Source: JBGRQA01 sp041725895
Lineage (GTDB): Bacteria; Bacteroidota; Bacteroidia; Bacteroidales; Marinifilaceae
Reading direction: 5' to 3'
Assembly: GCA_041725895.1 (NCBI GenBank)
Contig: JBGRQA010000001.1
Location: forward strand, 1-64,000
DNA: 64,000 bases
Positions 43,298 through 52,509 of this stretch are shown here, piece by piece. The notes beneath the pieces were generated by a model. It saw only the letters and a list, made by a program, of their open reading frames with translations, was not told the DNA's origin and made no database searches. The position numbers and the translations under genes were made by a program. Each line of letters opens with the position of its first letter. Position 1 is the stretch's first letter.

Positions 43298-44758
43298 ATG
43301 AAACGGAAAAAGCGATTTTGTTTTTCAAAAAAAATAAGTGTACTGCTTTTAGTTTGTGCAGTAACTCATTTCGATGGATATGCCCAGGTTACTTTTTGGA
43401 ATGAGGATTTTTCATCCTATGCAGATAATACGGGTGTTGATGGTTCAGGGGATATTGAGGATTATCCCGGGGGTGTTTCAAAATGGACTTTGGATGTGAG
43501 TAATGGTAACTTGAGTGGAAGCTCTGATTATTTTAAGGTAACAGGAGGACGGTTGAGAGGGCGAGATGTTGATGGAGAAATCTATTGGATCTCAGAAGTT
43601 ATCAATATAGATGGTTATTCGGATGTAGGGGTTAGTGTGGATCTTTGGGAAGATGGAAGGCTCGAACCTCAAGATTTCATTCGTTGCGAGTATCAGATTG
43701 ATGGGGCCGGATGGACTCAGTTTTATTATAAAAGTGACGATTTTTCGTCAACTACAGCCCAGGTAACAAGTTTGATAGGAGTCTCCTTGGAGTTGAGAAT
43801 CACCATAAAAAATAGTTCGGGAAATGAATACTACAATATAGATGATATTCTAGTAACGGGGATTCTTAATAGTCAACCTCCGGTTGTTTCTGCTACTGGT
43901 GACCAGGGGTATTGTAATTATCAGGATAGTATTCCTGTGGTGACCAGTATTTCAATTTCCGATCCAGATGATGATCAGATAGATGCTGTTTTTGTGCAAA
44001 TTTCAGCAGGCTATGTGAATGGGGAGGATGGATTGGTCTTGACGGGAACACATCCAAATATTACAGCTACCTGGAATGCTACCCTGGGTAAATTGTCTCT
44101 TTCGGGACCAGCCCTGTTTACCGAATTTGAGGCTGCCATTGCAGCTGTAGTCTTTTTTAATATTTCGGCTTCTCCAACACTTGGGGCCAGGTCTATTTCC
44201 ATTACTCTGGGCGAACCCAATTATTTGCCCTCTACCGAACATTTTTATGAGTTTGTTCCGGCTTTAGGAATTCGGTGGGATGAGGCCCGGGATGCGGCTG
44301 CTTTAAGAGAATACTATGGTTTGAAGGGCTATTTAGCTACAATAACTTCTCAGGAGGAAGCTGATTTGGCTGGTTCCCAAATAACCGGAGCAGGTTGGCT
44401 TGGGGGAAGTGATCAGGATACTGAAGGAACATGGAAGTGGGTAACAGGCCCTGATGCAGGAACGGTTTTCTGGAATGGGGGTGTAGGAGGAAGTACTCCT
44501 AATTATGCTTTTTGGAATACGGGAGAACCAAATCAGGCTGGGGATGAAGATTATGTACACATTACTGCTCCCTCTGTTGGGATTCCCGGTTCCTGGAACG
44601 ATTTGTCAATCACAGGAGCGGGAAGTGGAAATTATCAACCCAAGGGATATGTGGTGGAGTATGGTGGTTCTACCGGGGATCCTGTGCTTTCTATTTCTGC
44701 TAGTACGAGAATTACTGTGTCGATCGCACCTCAACCCATTGGGATTTTTTTTGATTAA
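43298..44758 (+). CDS. Exported protein with C-type lectin domain
   Basis: 486 aa. Signal peptide (ISVLLLVCAVTHFDGYAQ, to about residue 30). A jelly-roll-like domain (about 32-190, LRGRDVDGEIYWISEVI, YYNIDDILVTG) and a cadherin-like repeat (about 200-310) precede a C-type lectin fold (about 312-465): HFYEFV, YLATITSQEEADLAG, WLGGSDQDTEGTWKWVTG, Glu410-Pro411-Asn412 and Trp433-Asn434-Asp435. The EPN and WND motifs are the calcium and sugar ligands of mannose-type lectins, so carbohydrate binding is plausible. It ends with IAPQPIGIFFD, the same tail as its neighbours, with no type IX domain. Confidence 0.88.
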   Translation: MKRKKRFCFSKKISVLLLVCAVTHFDGYAQVTFWNEDFSSYADNTGVDGSGDIEDYPGGVSKWTLDVSNGNLSGSSDYFKVTGGRLRGRDVDGEIYWISEVINIDGYSDVGVSVDLWEDGRLEPQDFIRCEYQIDGAGWTQFYYKSDDFSSTTAQVTSLIGVSLELRITIKNSSGNEYYNIDDILVTGILNSQPPVVSATGDQGYCNYQDSIPVVTSISISDPDDDQIDAVFVQISAGYVNGEDGLVLTGTHPNITATWNATLGKLSLSGPALFTEFEAAIAAVVFFNISASPTLGARSISITLGEPNYLPSTEHFYEFVPALGIRWDEARDAAALREYYGLKGYLATITSQEEADLAGSQITGAGWLGGSDQDTEGTWKWVTGPDAGTVFWNGGVGGSTPNYAFWNTGEPNQAGDEDYVHITAPSVGIPGSWNDLSITGAGSGNYQPKGYVVEYGGSTGDPVLSISASTRITVSIAPQPIGIFFD

Positions 44759-45297
44759 CGAACAGCGAAGATTCAGGGAGGAGTTGCTAAGAGTTTTTGC
44801 CATGGAAAAGGGTGGAAACAGAAACAGTTCATGTAGAACTTTTTACTATTTATTATAATTAAAGCACCTTTAATCTAAATATACTTTTCTTATGTGGAAG
44901 ATTTTTATTTTAGGACAGCAACCTCTTCTTTTTTCTATTTACAATAAATATATTTGTGCCCTTGTTGTTTGTCTGTCTCTTTTAATTATTTTCTCATAAA
45001 TATGGATTGATATTTAAACAAAAAACCTTGATTAAAATACTCTGGTGATAGATAAACTTTTGTTTTTTGTTTATTTAGATGATTTTAATGAAAAAAAGTG
45101 TTTGTTTGTGTGTTTTAGTAAACTATTTGTATTACAGGTTTTTAATGTTTTGTTTTGAGTTGTCTGAAAAGCATTAAAGAACTACAAATTAAGAAAAATT
45201 AAACACTTTTTAACATTTTCCGTAGAAGCTATATAATTTGTCGGAAAAATTAATTTATTTTAATCAGATAATAGTTGTTGTTCTCTAAACCCTGAAT
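44759..45297. other. AT-rich intergenic region
   Basis: About 540 bp, over 70% A+T by eye, with no frame of note, hairpin terminator or repeat recognised. It separates the lectin gene from the following operon and must hold that operon's promoter, but I found no exact TAnnTTTG on the plus strand. Confidence 0.4.
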
Positions 45298-48200
45298 TTG
45301 ACGAAACATTTCTACGATATCAAAATTATTATGGTTTTTGCGTTGCTGTTGTATTTCTGCCCTGAAGTACGATCGCAAACTCATGCAATAACGGATCCTG
45401 TTTTCGAAGATCAGCACATCTGTGTAGGCGAAAGTGGCGTTTATACGGTTTTTGGTTTTCCGGGGTCTACCATAAAGTGGTACATCAACAACAATCACCT
45501 GACAGGGAAAGATGTTGTGGTTCCCAATAATGCAGGAAATGTTCGGTACAACGGATTTGACTACAATTCCGCATCGCTAAGTCATACCTGGGATGCAACC
45601 AATTACCCGTCCGGTAATGTTTATACCCTCCAAATAGAAGAAATTTCAGCTTCGCCAGCCGCTTGTCCAACAGGATTGGTGACGCCCGGACTGAAAGTGC
45701 ATGTTCATGCCAAACCTTCCGTAACATCTGTTCAGATTGATCCCATTGCCTGTAATGGCCAAACGGGAACGATTACTGTAAATATGGTTGGCTCGGCTCC
45801 AACAGATCTGGATTATCAGTATCAGCTGGAGACTACTTCAGGGGGAGTAGAGGCTGCTTACCAAGCTTCCAATGTGTTTGGGGGATTGAGTGCAGGAACT
45901 TATAAGGTTAGAGTGAGATATGTAGACGGTACCAAAGAGGTGAAGGGAAGTGTGGCTGTATCTTCCGATTTTCAGATTATTGAGCCCACTGCTCTTGCTT
46001 TGTCAAATTCCGTAACCGATGTAACTTGTTCCGGAGACAGCGATGGAGCCATTGATTTGACGGTAACCGGAGGGGAAACCAATTCCTTGAATTTTAACGG
46101 AACCAGTGGTGGTGTACAGATCAATTCCTGGAGCCCTTTATACAATGCCAGTCAATTTACTGTTGAGGGCTGGGTGAAGTTGAAGTCCGGTAATAATTAT
46201 ACTTCGGGACAGTACAGCCTGTTTGGACAGAACAATACTGTTGAGTTTGGTATAGATGGAGGAAATCTTCATGGCTGGGTACATACACGATATGGAAGCA
46301 ATTATTCAGTAGACTTTCCGGTTGCCGGCAACCTGGATGATGGAGAGTTTCATCATGTGGCTTTTTCCGGCAATCGAAACCAATTAACTTTATATGTTGA
46401 CGGAACGGAAGTGGAAAGTGTTTCGGTTTCCATTTCTGCTAGTGATTATTTTGGAGGCGATCCGGGGGATTACCTTCATATCGGGACAGGTGTTTTTGAT
46501 GGAAGCACTAACGATCCTTTTGACGGGGAGATTTCACGGGTTCGATTTTGGACTGTAGCGCGTACGCAAAATCAGATTTTAACGGGAATGTCTCAGGTTA
46601 TGACAGGCAGTGAGTCAGGTTTGTTGGGAGCCTATTCTTTACTGGAAGGAAGTGGAAATACGATTTCAGGAGTTGGTAATCCAGGCCATGACGGGACTAT
46701 TGCCAGCGGGGTTTCCTGGGTTGTAAGTGCCCCGATTTACCAGTACAACTGGACCAAGCAAGGGGATGCAGGTTTCACTGCTACGACACAGGATCTTACC
46801 AATTTGTCAACCGGGACCTACCAGGTTACGGTAACCAATTCCAATGGATGTACCATTAGCAATAACAATATTACAGTTGGTGTGAAACCGGACATTACAG
46901 ATCCGGTAATCAGCAATATGCCTTCCGATATTTTGGTAACCAATTGCAACCAGGTGGTGAACTGGATCGAACCTACTGCAACGGACAATTGCGGAACTCC
47001 TACATTGAATTCGAACCACAACCCCGGTAAAGTATTCCCCAGTGGTACGACTACGGTTACTTACACGGCCAGCGATGGCACCAATTCCGTACAGGAAAGC
47101 TTTACGGTAACGGTACAAGACGATGCGCAGGCTCCAATGATTTGCTTTGAAGCAACGAATCATGCCTTGGGCAAAGCTGTCAGCCAGTCGAGTACCTATC
47201 CGGGTGGTGATGCCTTCAAGGCAGTCGATGGAAATTCCAATGGGGTTTGGGATAACCACTCGGTTACTCATACCAATAACAACGCCCAGGCCTGGTGGCA
47301 GGTGGATCTGGGTGCTGAAGAAGTGGTGAATTATGTGAATGTATTCCGTAGAACCGATTGTTGTTGGGATCGTTTGGTGAATTTTTATGTGCTGCTTTCC
47401 AAAAACGATTTACAAAGTGTTTCTCTGGCAGATGCGCTAAAGGATCAATCTGTAGAATCCTATTATGTAGCCGGTAATCCCGGGGACGTGAAGCGAGTTC
47501 TAACCTCAGGGAATACCGCTCGTTTCGTGAAAATTCAACTTGCAGGTTCCAATTTCCTTTCCCTGGCAGAAGTGGAGGTGATGGGCTGTACCAAGCAAAA
47601 CCGAAGTAACATCAATGTTGTGGCAGAGGACGGAAAGTGTACCGCTAAGGTTACCTGGGATGCCCCTACTGCATTAGACAATTGCGGAACAGCAAATCTG
47701 TCCTCTAACTATAGCAGTGGAGCTGATTTTCCGGTGGGAACAACCACTGTAACCTATACTGCTACGGATGGTACCAACGTGGCAACCTCCAGTTTTGATG
47801 TAATTGTATCGGATGATCAGGAGCCATTGATTAGTAATTGCCCTAAGGATAGGACTGTGGGCTATTGCAACCGAAGCGTGAACTGGACTGCGCCTACAGC
47901 AACAGATAATTGCGGTACACCAACCCTGAGCAGTAATTATAATTCAGGAGATATCTTCCCTGTCGGGACTACACAAGTGATCTATACCGCAGATGATGGA
48001 AATGGAAAAACATCAACCTGTTCCTTTAATATTACGGTTCATCCGGAGTTGACCCTTAGCTTATCAGGACAAACCGCAGTTGATTGTTTCGGCGGGTTTT
48101 CTACCATTACCCTTACAGCTGGTGGTGGTGACGGTAACTATACATACAGTAAGGATGGAACCAATTACCAATCAGTCGGTTCTTTCAATCTAGCTGCAGG

Positions 48201-48843
48201 GAATCATACCCTCTATGTAAAGGATGGCAAGGGATGTATCACTCAGAAAGATATTGCAATTACTCAGCCAACGGAGTTGTCGGTTACGCTGACACCTTCA
48301 GCGACTACTATTTGTGAAGGGGAGGAAGTAAATTTCACCATTAATGCTTCCGGAAGTCATGGAAACTACGTTTACATGTTTTATGTGAATGGCAATTATG
48401 TCGACGGAACTGGTGATTACACTCTGAATGCGGCGAAGAATGTGATGAGCTCCACCAAATTTAAGAATGGTGATAAGATTTCGATCCAGGTGGAATCGGT
48501 ATCATGTCAGTACGATACTCCTGTAGGAAATGAGATTGAGATGACGGTAAACTCCAGACCGATTCCTGTAGTTAACGGCTCAACAGATGTGTGTGCCGAT
48601 GATACCGAAGTGTATTCAACAGAGTCAGGAATGAGCAACTATACCTGGAATGTTACCGGAGGTACGATTGTAGAGGCGGCCCCCTTTACCAATACAATTA
48701 CGGTGAAATGGGGAGTTGGTGCATCCGGTACGGTGAGTGTGAACTATGAGAATGGAAAGGGGTGCAATGCGGTAAGTGCAAGCAGTAAAACCATTACCAT
48801 ATATGCAAGACCAAATCCAAGTGAAATAGCAACCGATGAATAG
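45298..48843 (+). CDS. Giant multidomain adhesin: LamG, HYR, F5/8-C and PKD domains
   Basis: 1181 aa. Start is TTG: a stop lies at 45286 in frame, and only TTG gives a complete signal peptide (IKIIMVFALLLYF, ending RSQ). Domains in order: Ig-like (30-145), SprB-like repeats (150-260), LamG/pentraxin-like (about 263-475), SprB-like, HYR (about 532-610), an F5/8 type C (discoidin) domain (about 615-766) inserted in a second HYR domain (to about 840), a third HYR (841-913), SprB-like (915-988) and two PKD-like domains. The C-terminus is ITIYARPNPSEIATDE. It lacks a CHU_C domain and is the first gene of an operon whose next start follows after 40 bp. Likely carbohydrate or surface binding. Confidence 0.87.
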   Translation: MTKHFYDIKIIMVFALLLYFCPEVRSQTHAITDPVFEDQHICVGESGVYTVFGFPGSTIKWYINNNHLTGKDVVVPNNAGNVRYNGFDYNSASLSHTWDATNYPSGNVYTLQIEEISASPAACPTGLVTPGLKVHVHAKPSVTSVQIDPIACNGQTGTITVNMVGSAPTDLDYQYQLETTSGGVEAAYQASNVFGGLSAGTYKVRVRYVDGTKEVKGSVAVSSDFQIIEPTALALSNSVTDVTCSGDSDGAIDLTVTGGETNSLNFNGTSGGVQINSWSPLYNASQFTVEGWVKLKSGNNYTSGQYSLFGQNNTVEFGIDGGNLHGWVHTRYGSNYSVDFPVAGNLDDGEFHHVAFSGNRNQLTLYVDGTEVESVSVSISASDYFGGDPGDYLHIGTGVFDGSTNDPFDGEISRVRFWTVARTQNQILTGMSQVMTGSESGLLGAYSLLEGSGNTISGVGNPGHDGTIASGVSWVVSAPIYQYNWTKQGDAGFTATTQDLTNLSTGTYQVTVTNSNGCTISNNNITVGVKPDITDPVISNMPSDILVTNCNQVVNWIEPTATDNCGTPTLNSNHNPGKVFPSGTTTVTYTASDGTNSVQESFTVTVQDDAQAPMICFEATNHALGKAVSQSSTYPGGDAFKAVDGNSNGVWDNHSVTHTNNNAQAWWQVDLGAEEVVNYVNVFRRTDCCWDRLVNFYVLLSKNDLQSVSLADALKDQSVESYYVAGNPGDVKRVLTSGNTARFVKIQLAGSNFLSLAEVEVMGCTKQNRSNINVVAEDGKCTAKVTWDAPTALDNCGTANLSSNYSSGADFPVGTTTVTYTATDGTNVATSSFDVIVSDDQEPLISNCPKDRTVGYCNRSVNWTAPTATDNCGTPTLSSNYNSGDIFPVGTTQVIYTADDGNGKTSTCSFNITVHPELTLSLSGQTAVDCFGGFSTITLTAGGGDGNYTYSKDGTNYQSVGSFNLAAGNHTLYVKDGKGCITQKDIAITQPTELSVTLTPSATTICEGEEVNFTINASGSHGNYVYMFYVNGNYVDGTGDYTLNAAKNVMSSTKFKNGDKISIQVESVSCQYDTPVGNEIEMTVNSRPIPVVNGSTDVCADDTEVYSTESGMSNYTWNVTGGTIVEAAPFTNTITVKWGVGASGTVSVNYENGKGCNAVSASSKTITIYARPNPSEIATDE

Positions 48844-48883
48844 ATAATAAAAACTAACAAATACGGATAATACACAAAACAAT

Positions 48884-49762
48884 ATGAAAAAGCTACGATT
48901 ATTATTAATGATGATGTTTGTGCTGACCGCCATAGGTGTTCAGGCGCAAAACGTAAACACAGGGAAAAAGCCTTATGAAGGTTCTATTCATACTTATGAG
49001 GTAAAAAAAGGAATGACTGCGTCGACCTTAGCCTGGAGTGTTACTGGAAGCCGAGGTGTCGATTATGATTTTGTTGAAGCAAACGGAGATGTTATTTCGG
49101 GAACCGATGCTCCTACTGGTACTTCTGTAAATATTCTTTGGAAAAAAGCTAATGCGACGGCCTATACCGTTCGTGTTGTAGAAACAAGAACTGATTTTGC
49201 TGGAGGATGTCCTACTCCTCGTGAAATGGAAGTTACTGTTGTTGCAAACCAATTCGATATTTATGCGGAACTGGCTGATAATTCAATTTCAGATGCTTGT
49301 GCTGCAGTAAATGATCCTGTTTTAGACGAAGGAACGCTCGGAGATAATTCTGATGATACTTTCGGAACAACACAACGTGTGTTTAAAGTGAAAGCATACA
49401 ATCTTCCTACTAATGCCTCCAGCAATACTCTTGCCTGGAACTATACCTTTACTTTGGTAAATGTAAAGACAGGAACAACAACAGATGAAGGTCTAGTTGT
49501 GAATATTTCAGTTGATGGAAATTCCCATGCTTCAGGAGATAAAATTAATGTTGCGGAAGGTACTGCTGAAAGTACAGTGACAGTTTCATATACCACCAAT
49601 AGCAACCGACAGGATGCCGACCTGGACCTTGTTCTAGAGATTACAGCTGGTGCTGATGCTTTGGGAACTTTAGATAATGATGGTAAGACTGGTTCTAGTA
49701 ACAAAGCAACTTACCTTGTTAGAGCCGTTCCTGCTACAACTGGTATTACAACAGATAATTAA
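48884..49762 (+). CDS. Small exported two-domain paralogue 1
   Basis: 292 aa. Signal peptide (KKLRLLLMMMFVLTAIGVQA). Two Ig/PKD-like domains follow: the first with GSIHTYEV, LAWSV, VNILWKK and YTVRVVE up to GGCPTPREMEVTVV, the second starting at SDACAAVNDP. The mature protein has exactly two cysteines, at the same places as its paralogues. It ends YLVRAVPATTGITTDN. No anchor, enzyme motif or type IX domain is visible. 40 bp behind the LamG/HYR gene and 37 bp before the next paralogue; surely cotranscribed. Confidence 0.8.
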   Translation: MKKLRLLLMMMFVLTAIGVQAQNVNTGKKPYEGSIHTYEVKKGMTASTLAWSVTGSRGVDYDFVEANGDVISGTDAPTGTSVNILWKKANATAYTVRVVETRTDFAGGCPTPREMEVTVVANQFDIYAELADNSISDACAAVNDPVLDEGTLGDNSDDTFGTTQRVFKVKAYNLPTNASSNTLAWNYTFTLVNVKTGTTTDEGLVVNISVDGNSHASGDKINVAEGTAESTVTVSYTTNSNRQDADLDLVLEITAGADALGTLDNDGKTGSSNKATYLVRAVPATTGITTDN

Positions 49763-49799
49763 TAAAGATTTAGTATAGAATATTTAAAATTTTAGCCTT

Positions 49800-50840
49800 A
49801 TGAAAAAAATATTATTGTCAATTGCATTGTGTTTTGGCATAGTGGCAATCACTACTAGTGCTAATGCTCAGAATGATGGAACAACACCTGCAAGAGCAGT
49901 TGAACACTCTGTTGGTTCTATCCATGGTTTTAAGGTGAATCTTGATGGATCAAACGATCCTTTAGAGGCCCACAAAGACAACTTTTATACGTGGAAAGTA
50001 TTCTCTGTTGATGGAACAACTGTTACTCAGTTAACAGATTTTTCAAAGTTTCAATTTGTTACCTATAACCCAAAGGGAACTGATGTTGCGACTAAATTTG
50101 GAGGGAATATTGGAACAAATGGAGTTTATTCTGCACAAAAAGCATATGGTGTTGGTGTACAGTGGCTGGATGTTTTGGCTTCTGGTGTTTATGCCGTAGA
50201 AGTTGAGGAGTATAACAGTATAGATGCTTCATCTTGTTCTGCACGTAGAAGATTTTACATTAGTGTGAGCAATGGTGGTGTTGATTTTATGCTGGCTGCC
50301 TTGAATCCTGCTGATGATGCTGAATTTACAGGTGCTGCAGGACAAAGTTTAACTACCTGTAACTCATTTTCAGGCGAATTAGTATCAAATGATGGTTCTC
50401 ATACACTTGGAAACACTTCTGTTTTTTATAAAATAAGCATGAAAACAGGTACTCAAGCCTGGAATGGAGCATGGGGATTTGATTATGACCTAGCTAATGC
50501 GAACGGAACAGGTTTAGCCATAGAAGTATTAAATGGTGTAACCGGAACCTCTGTTGGTAGCGCAGATCTTACGAATAAGAAAATTGCAGTGGATGCGGGT
50601 AATCCTACAGCTTATGTGAAAATTACATTTGCCAATGTATTAGGAACACCTGGAAATGCAGATATTACATTTAATCTTAGTGAGAAGAATGCAGCTGCTA
50701 CTTCAGGAAATACAACAGCTTATATAACTACGGCAAGCGCGCAACAATTTGAGTCATTTGAGAAGGCGGCTGGTAATAAGGAAGCTACAAGCTTTGTTAT
50801 TAAAGCCTCTCCAGATGTTCAAGCAATTGTTGTTGACTAG
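49800..50840 (+). CDS. Small exported two-domain paralogue 2
   Basis: 346 aa, longest of the five. Signal peptide (ILLSIALCFGIVAITTSANA). Domain 1 carries GSIHGFKV, YTWKVFS, VGVQWLD, YAVEVEEYN and ends at the cysteine in SSCSARRRFYISV; domain 2 begins near LTTCNSFSGEL and is rich in G, T, N and A. Mature protein has two cysteines. The C-terminus is FVIKASPDVQAIVVD. The domain plan equals paralogue 1, overall sequence identity is low. Function unknown; likely a subunit of a surface assembly. Confidence 0.8.
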   Translation: MKKILLSIALCFGIVAITTSANAQNDGTTPARAVEHSVGSIHGFKVNLDGSNDPLEAHKDNFYTWKVFSVDGTTVTQLTDFSKFQFVTYNPKGTDVATKFGGNIGTNGVYSAQKAYGVGVQWLDVLASGVYAVEVEEYNSIDASSCSARRRFYISVSNGGVDFMLAALNPADDAEFTGAAGQSLTTCNSFSGELVSNDGSHTLGNTSVFYKISMKTGTQAWNGAWGFDYDLANANGTGLAIEVLNGVTGTSVGSADLTNKKIAVDAGNPTAYVKITFANVLGTPGNADITFNLSEKNAAATSGNTTAYITTASAQQFESFEKAAGNKEATSFVIKASPDVQAIVVD

Positions 50841-50896
50841 CACTAAACATAGAATTCATTTAAAAATGAACTCATAAGGCTAAAAAAAATAGGTCA

Positions 50897-50919
50897 CCTT
50901 CCCGGCTATGCCGGGAAGG
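50897..50919 (+). other. GC-rich hairpin inside the operon
   Basis: Perfect 10-bp stem CCTTCCCGGC/GCCGGGAAGG with a TAT loop, in the 115-bp gap between paralogues 2 and 3. No T tract follows, so it is more likely an mRNA-stability or processing element than a full terminator. Confidence 0.65.
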
Positions 50920-50955
50920 GATCCTAAGCCTTGGAATTAAAATAAACATTAGAAT

Positions 50956-51693
50956 TTGAAAACAACTCTCATCCATAGAATTCTGTTCACCCTTGTGTTA
51001 GGGGTGTTTGCGGTGGCATCGGCTGCGGCACAGGATGCTGTATTTCTGGTTGAGAGTACGCACAAGGCAAATTTTGCCCTGCATGCAGGCAATACCAGCC
51101 AATGGAATGTTTACAAAGTAAACGAATGGACGGATCAGAAGGATGCCGTTCCTGCAGATAATGATAAATTGAATGGGGATGATGATTTCCTTTTTGTAGG
51201 GGATAATAGTACATCATCCGAAATTGAGATTACCTGGAAGAATCCGGGCAAATACTATCTAATCGTTGAGGAATTCAACGGAGCGGGAGGTTGTTCTTCC
51301 CGCCGACCAATCGCAATTGAGGTGGTGGGGAATGCAAGTATTGCATTTGCAGTTGCTACATCTAACGATTGTGCGAGTGTTGGAGACTCGTTTTCAACCC
51401 AATTGTCGGTTGAAACCAAAGGGATAGCTGACGATAAGTTTTTCCCAATTACTGTTTCCTATCGATTGCCTGGCGATTCAAGCGATCGGCAAGTAGAAAT
51501 AGCAGACAATAGAACAATGACCGTTACGGGTCTTACCATTGATGATGAATTTTCAGAAAGTAACCATATAATCACTATCTCTTCCGCAGTAGACAAATAT
51601 GGCGGAGATATTAATGTAATAAAAACGGATGATGCGCATGTTCACACCAGAACCCTGTATGCATTGCCTGTAATTGAAGATTTTACTTATTAA
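50956..51693 (+). CDS. Small exported two-domain paralogue 3
   Basis: 245 aa. Starts with TTG: the frame has a stop at 50950 and the TTG gives the signal peptide KTTLIHRILFTLVLGVFA ending AAAQ. Domain 1 has SQWNVYKV, IEITWKN, YYLIVEEFN and the cysteine in GGCSSRRPIAIEV; domain 2 starts SNDCASVGDS. Two cysteines in the mature part. Ends TRTLYALPVIEDFTY. Starts 36 bp behind the GC hairpin and is followed 25 bp later by paralogue 4. Confidence 0.78.
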   Translation: MKTTLIHRILFTLVLGVFAVASAAAQDAVFLVESTHKANFALHAGNTSQWNVYKVNEWTDQKDAVPADNDKLNGDDDFLFVGDNSTSSEIEITWKNPGKYYLIVEEFNGAGGCSSRRPIAIEVVGNASIAFAVATSNDCASVGDSFSTQLSVETKGIADDKFFPITVSYRLPGDSSDRQVEIADNRTMTVTGLTIDDEFSESNHIITISSAVDKYGGDINVIKTDDAHVHTRTLYALPVIEDFTY

Positions 51694-51718
51694 AAAAACA
51701 ATAAATACTAATAGCGCT

Positions 51719-52486
51719 ATGAAAAAATTATTATTCCTTTTAGCAATTTGTCTGGGAGTTGTCTCTGGATCTTTTTCACAGGATATAGGCAAGACAATGA
51801 CTGATATTCAGAATGTTTATGTTGGTTCAAAATACACATACAATGTGCCTAATGATGCAGGTTTTAGATATGACTGGGAAGTTTATACTGATGCTGCATG
51901 TAACAATGTAGTACTTGACGGTGAAGTTACTATTGAGGGTAATAAAAAAGATGCGAGTGACATTACCCTTACATGGAATGGACCTGGTGGTTTGACAGCC
52001 GATAAAGATTACTTTTTGAAACTTGTTAAAACCAGTGTTGGAGAGAGTTGTCCTAACTTTAAGGTACTGCATGTAGTTCTGAAAGCCACAACTGATATGG
52101 ATGTGTTGTTTGCTAATGCTACATCAGCGGACTGTTCCGTTAACCTAACTGGTGAAAATGTTGTAATTCCGGTTGCTTTAAGTGGAAGCGGTTTTATTCA
52201 TAGAACCGGACAACAAGTTAGTGTTTGGTATACCGTAAATAGTGAAAATGCAGGTGATGCTGAAGAGTTGGAAGTAAGCTTAACAGCGGATGCTGATGGA
52301 AATTATTCAATTACCATACCGAATGGTAAACTGACGAATCTTAATCCTTTAGCAAGTGCTGATTATATAATTCGTCTTTTCAAAATGAAAGACGGTTCCG
52401 GTGTAGTAAAGGATCTTGTTGTTGCTGATCACACTCACACATGGACTGCTCATCCTCTTCCAACTATCGACAATATTCAATATTAA
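51719..52486 (+). CDS. Small exported two-domain paralogue 4
   Basis: 255 aa from the ATG at 51719, chosen because it opens the signal peptide MKKLLFLLAICLGVVSGSFSQ (the frame runs upstream into paralogue 3). Domain 1: GSKYTYNV, YDWEVYT, ITLTWNG, YFLKLVK, cysteine in GESCPNFKVLHVV. Domain 2 starts SADCSVNL. This copy has one extra cysteine (DAACNN). Ends TWTAHPLPTIDNIQY. 25 bp after paralogue 3 and 23 bp before paralogue 5. Confidence 0.8.
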   Translation: MKKLLFLLAICLGVVSGSFSQDIGKTMTDIQNVYVGSKYTYNVPNDAGFRYDWEVYTDAACNNVVLDGEVTIEGNKKDASDITLTWNGPGGLTADKDYFLKLVKTSVGESCPNFKVLHVVLKATTDMDVLFANATSADCSVNLTGENVVIPVALSGSGFIHRTGQQVSVWYTVNSENAGDAEELEVSLTADADGNYSITIPNGKLTNLNPLASADYIIRLFKMKDGSGVVKDLVVADHTHTWTAHPLPTIDNIQY

Positions 52487-52509
52487 TCGATTTTGTTAAC
52501 TGTAAGTCT

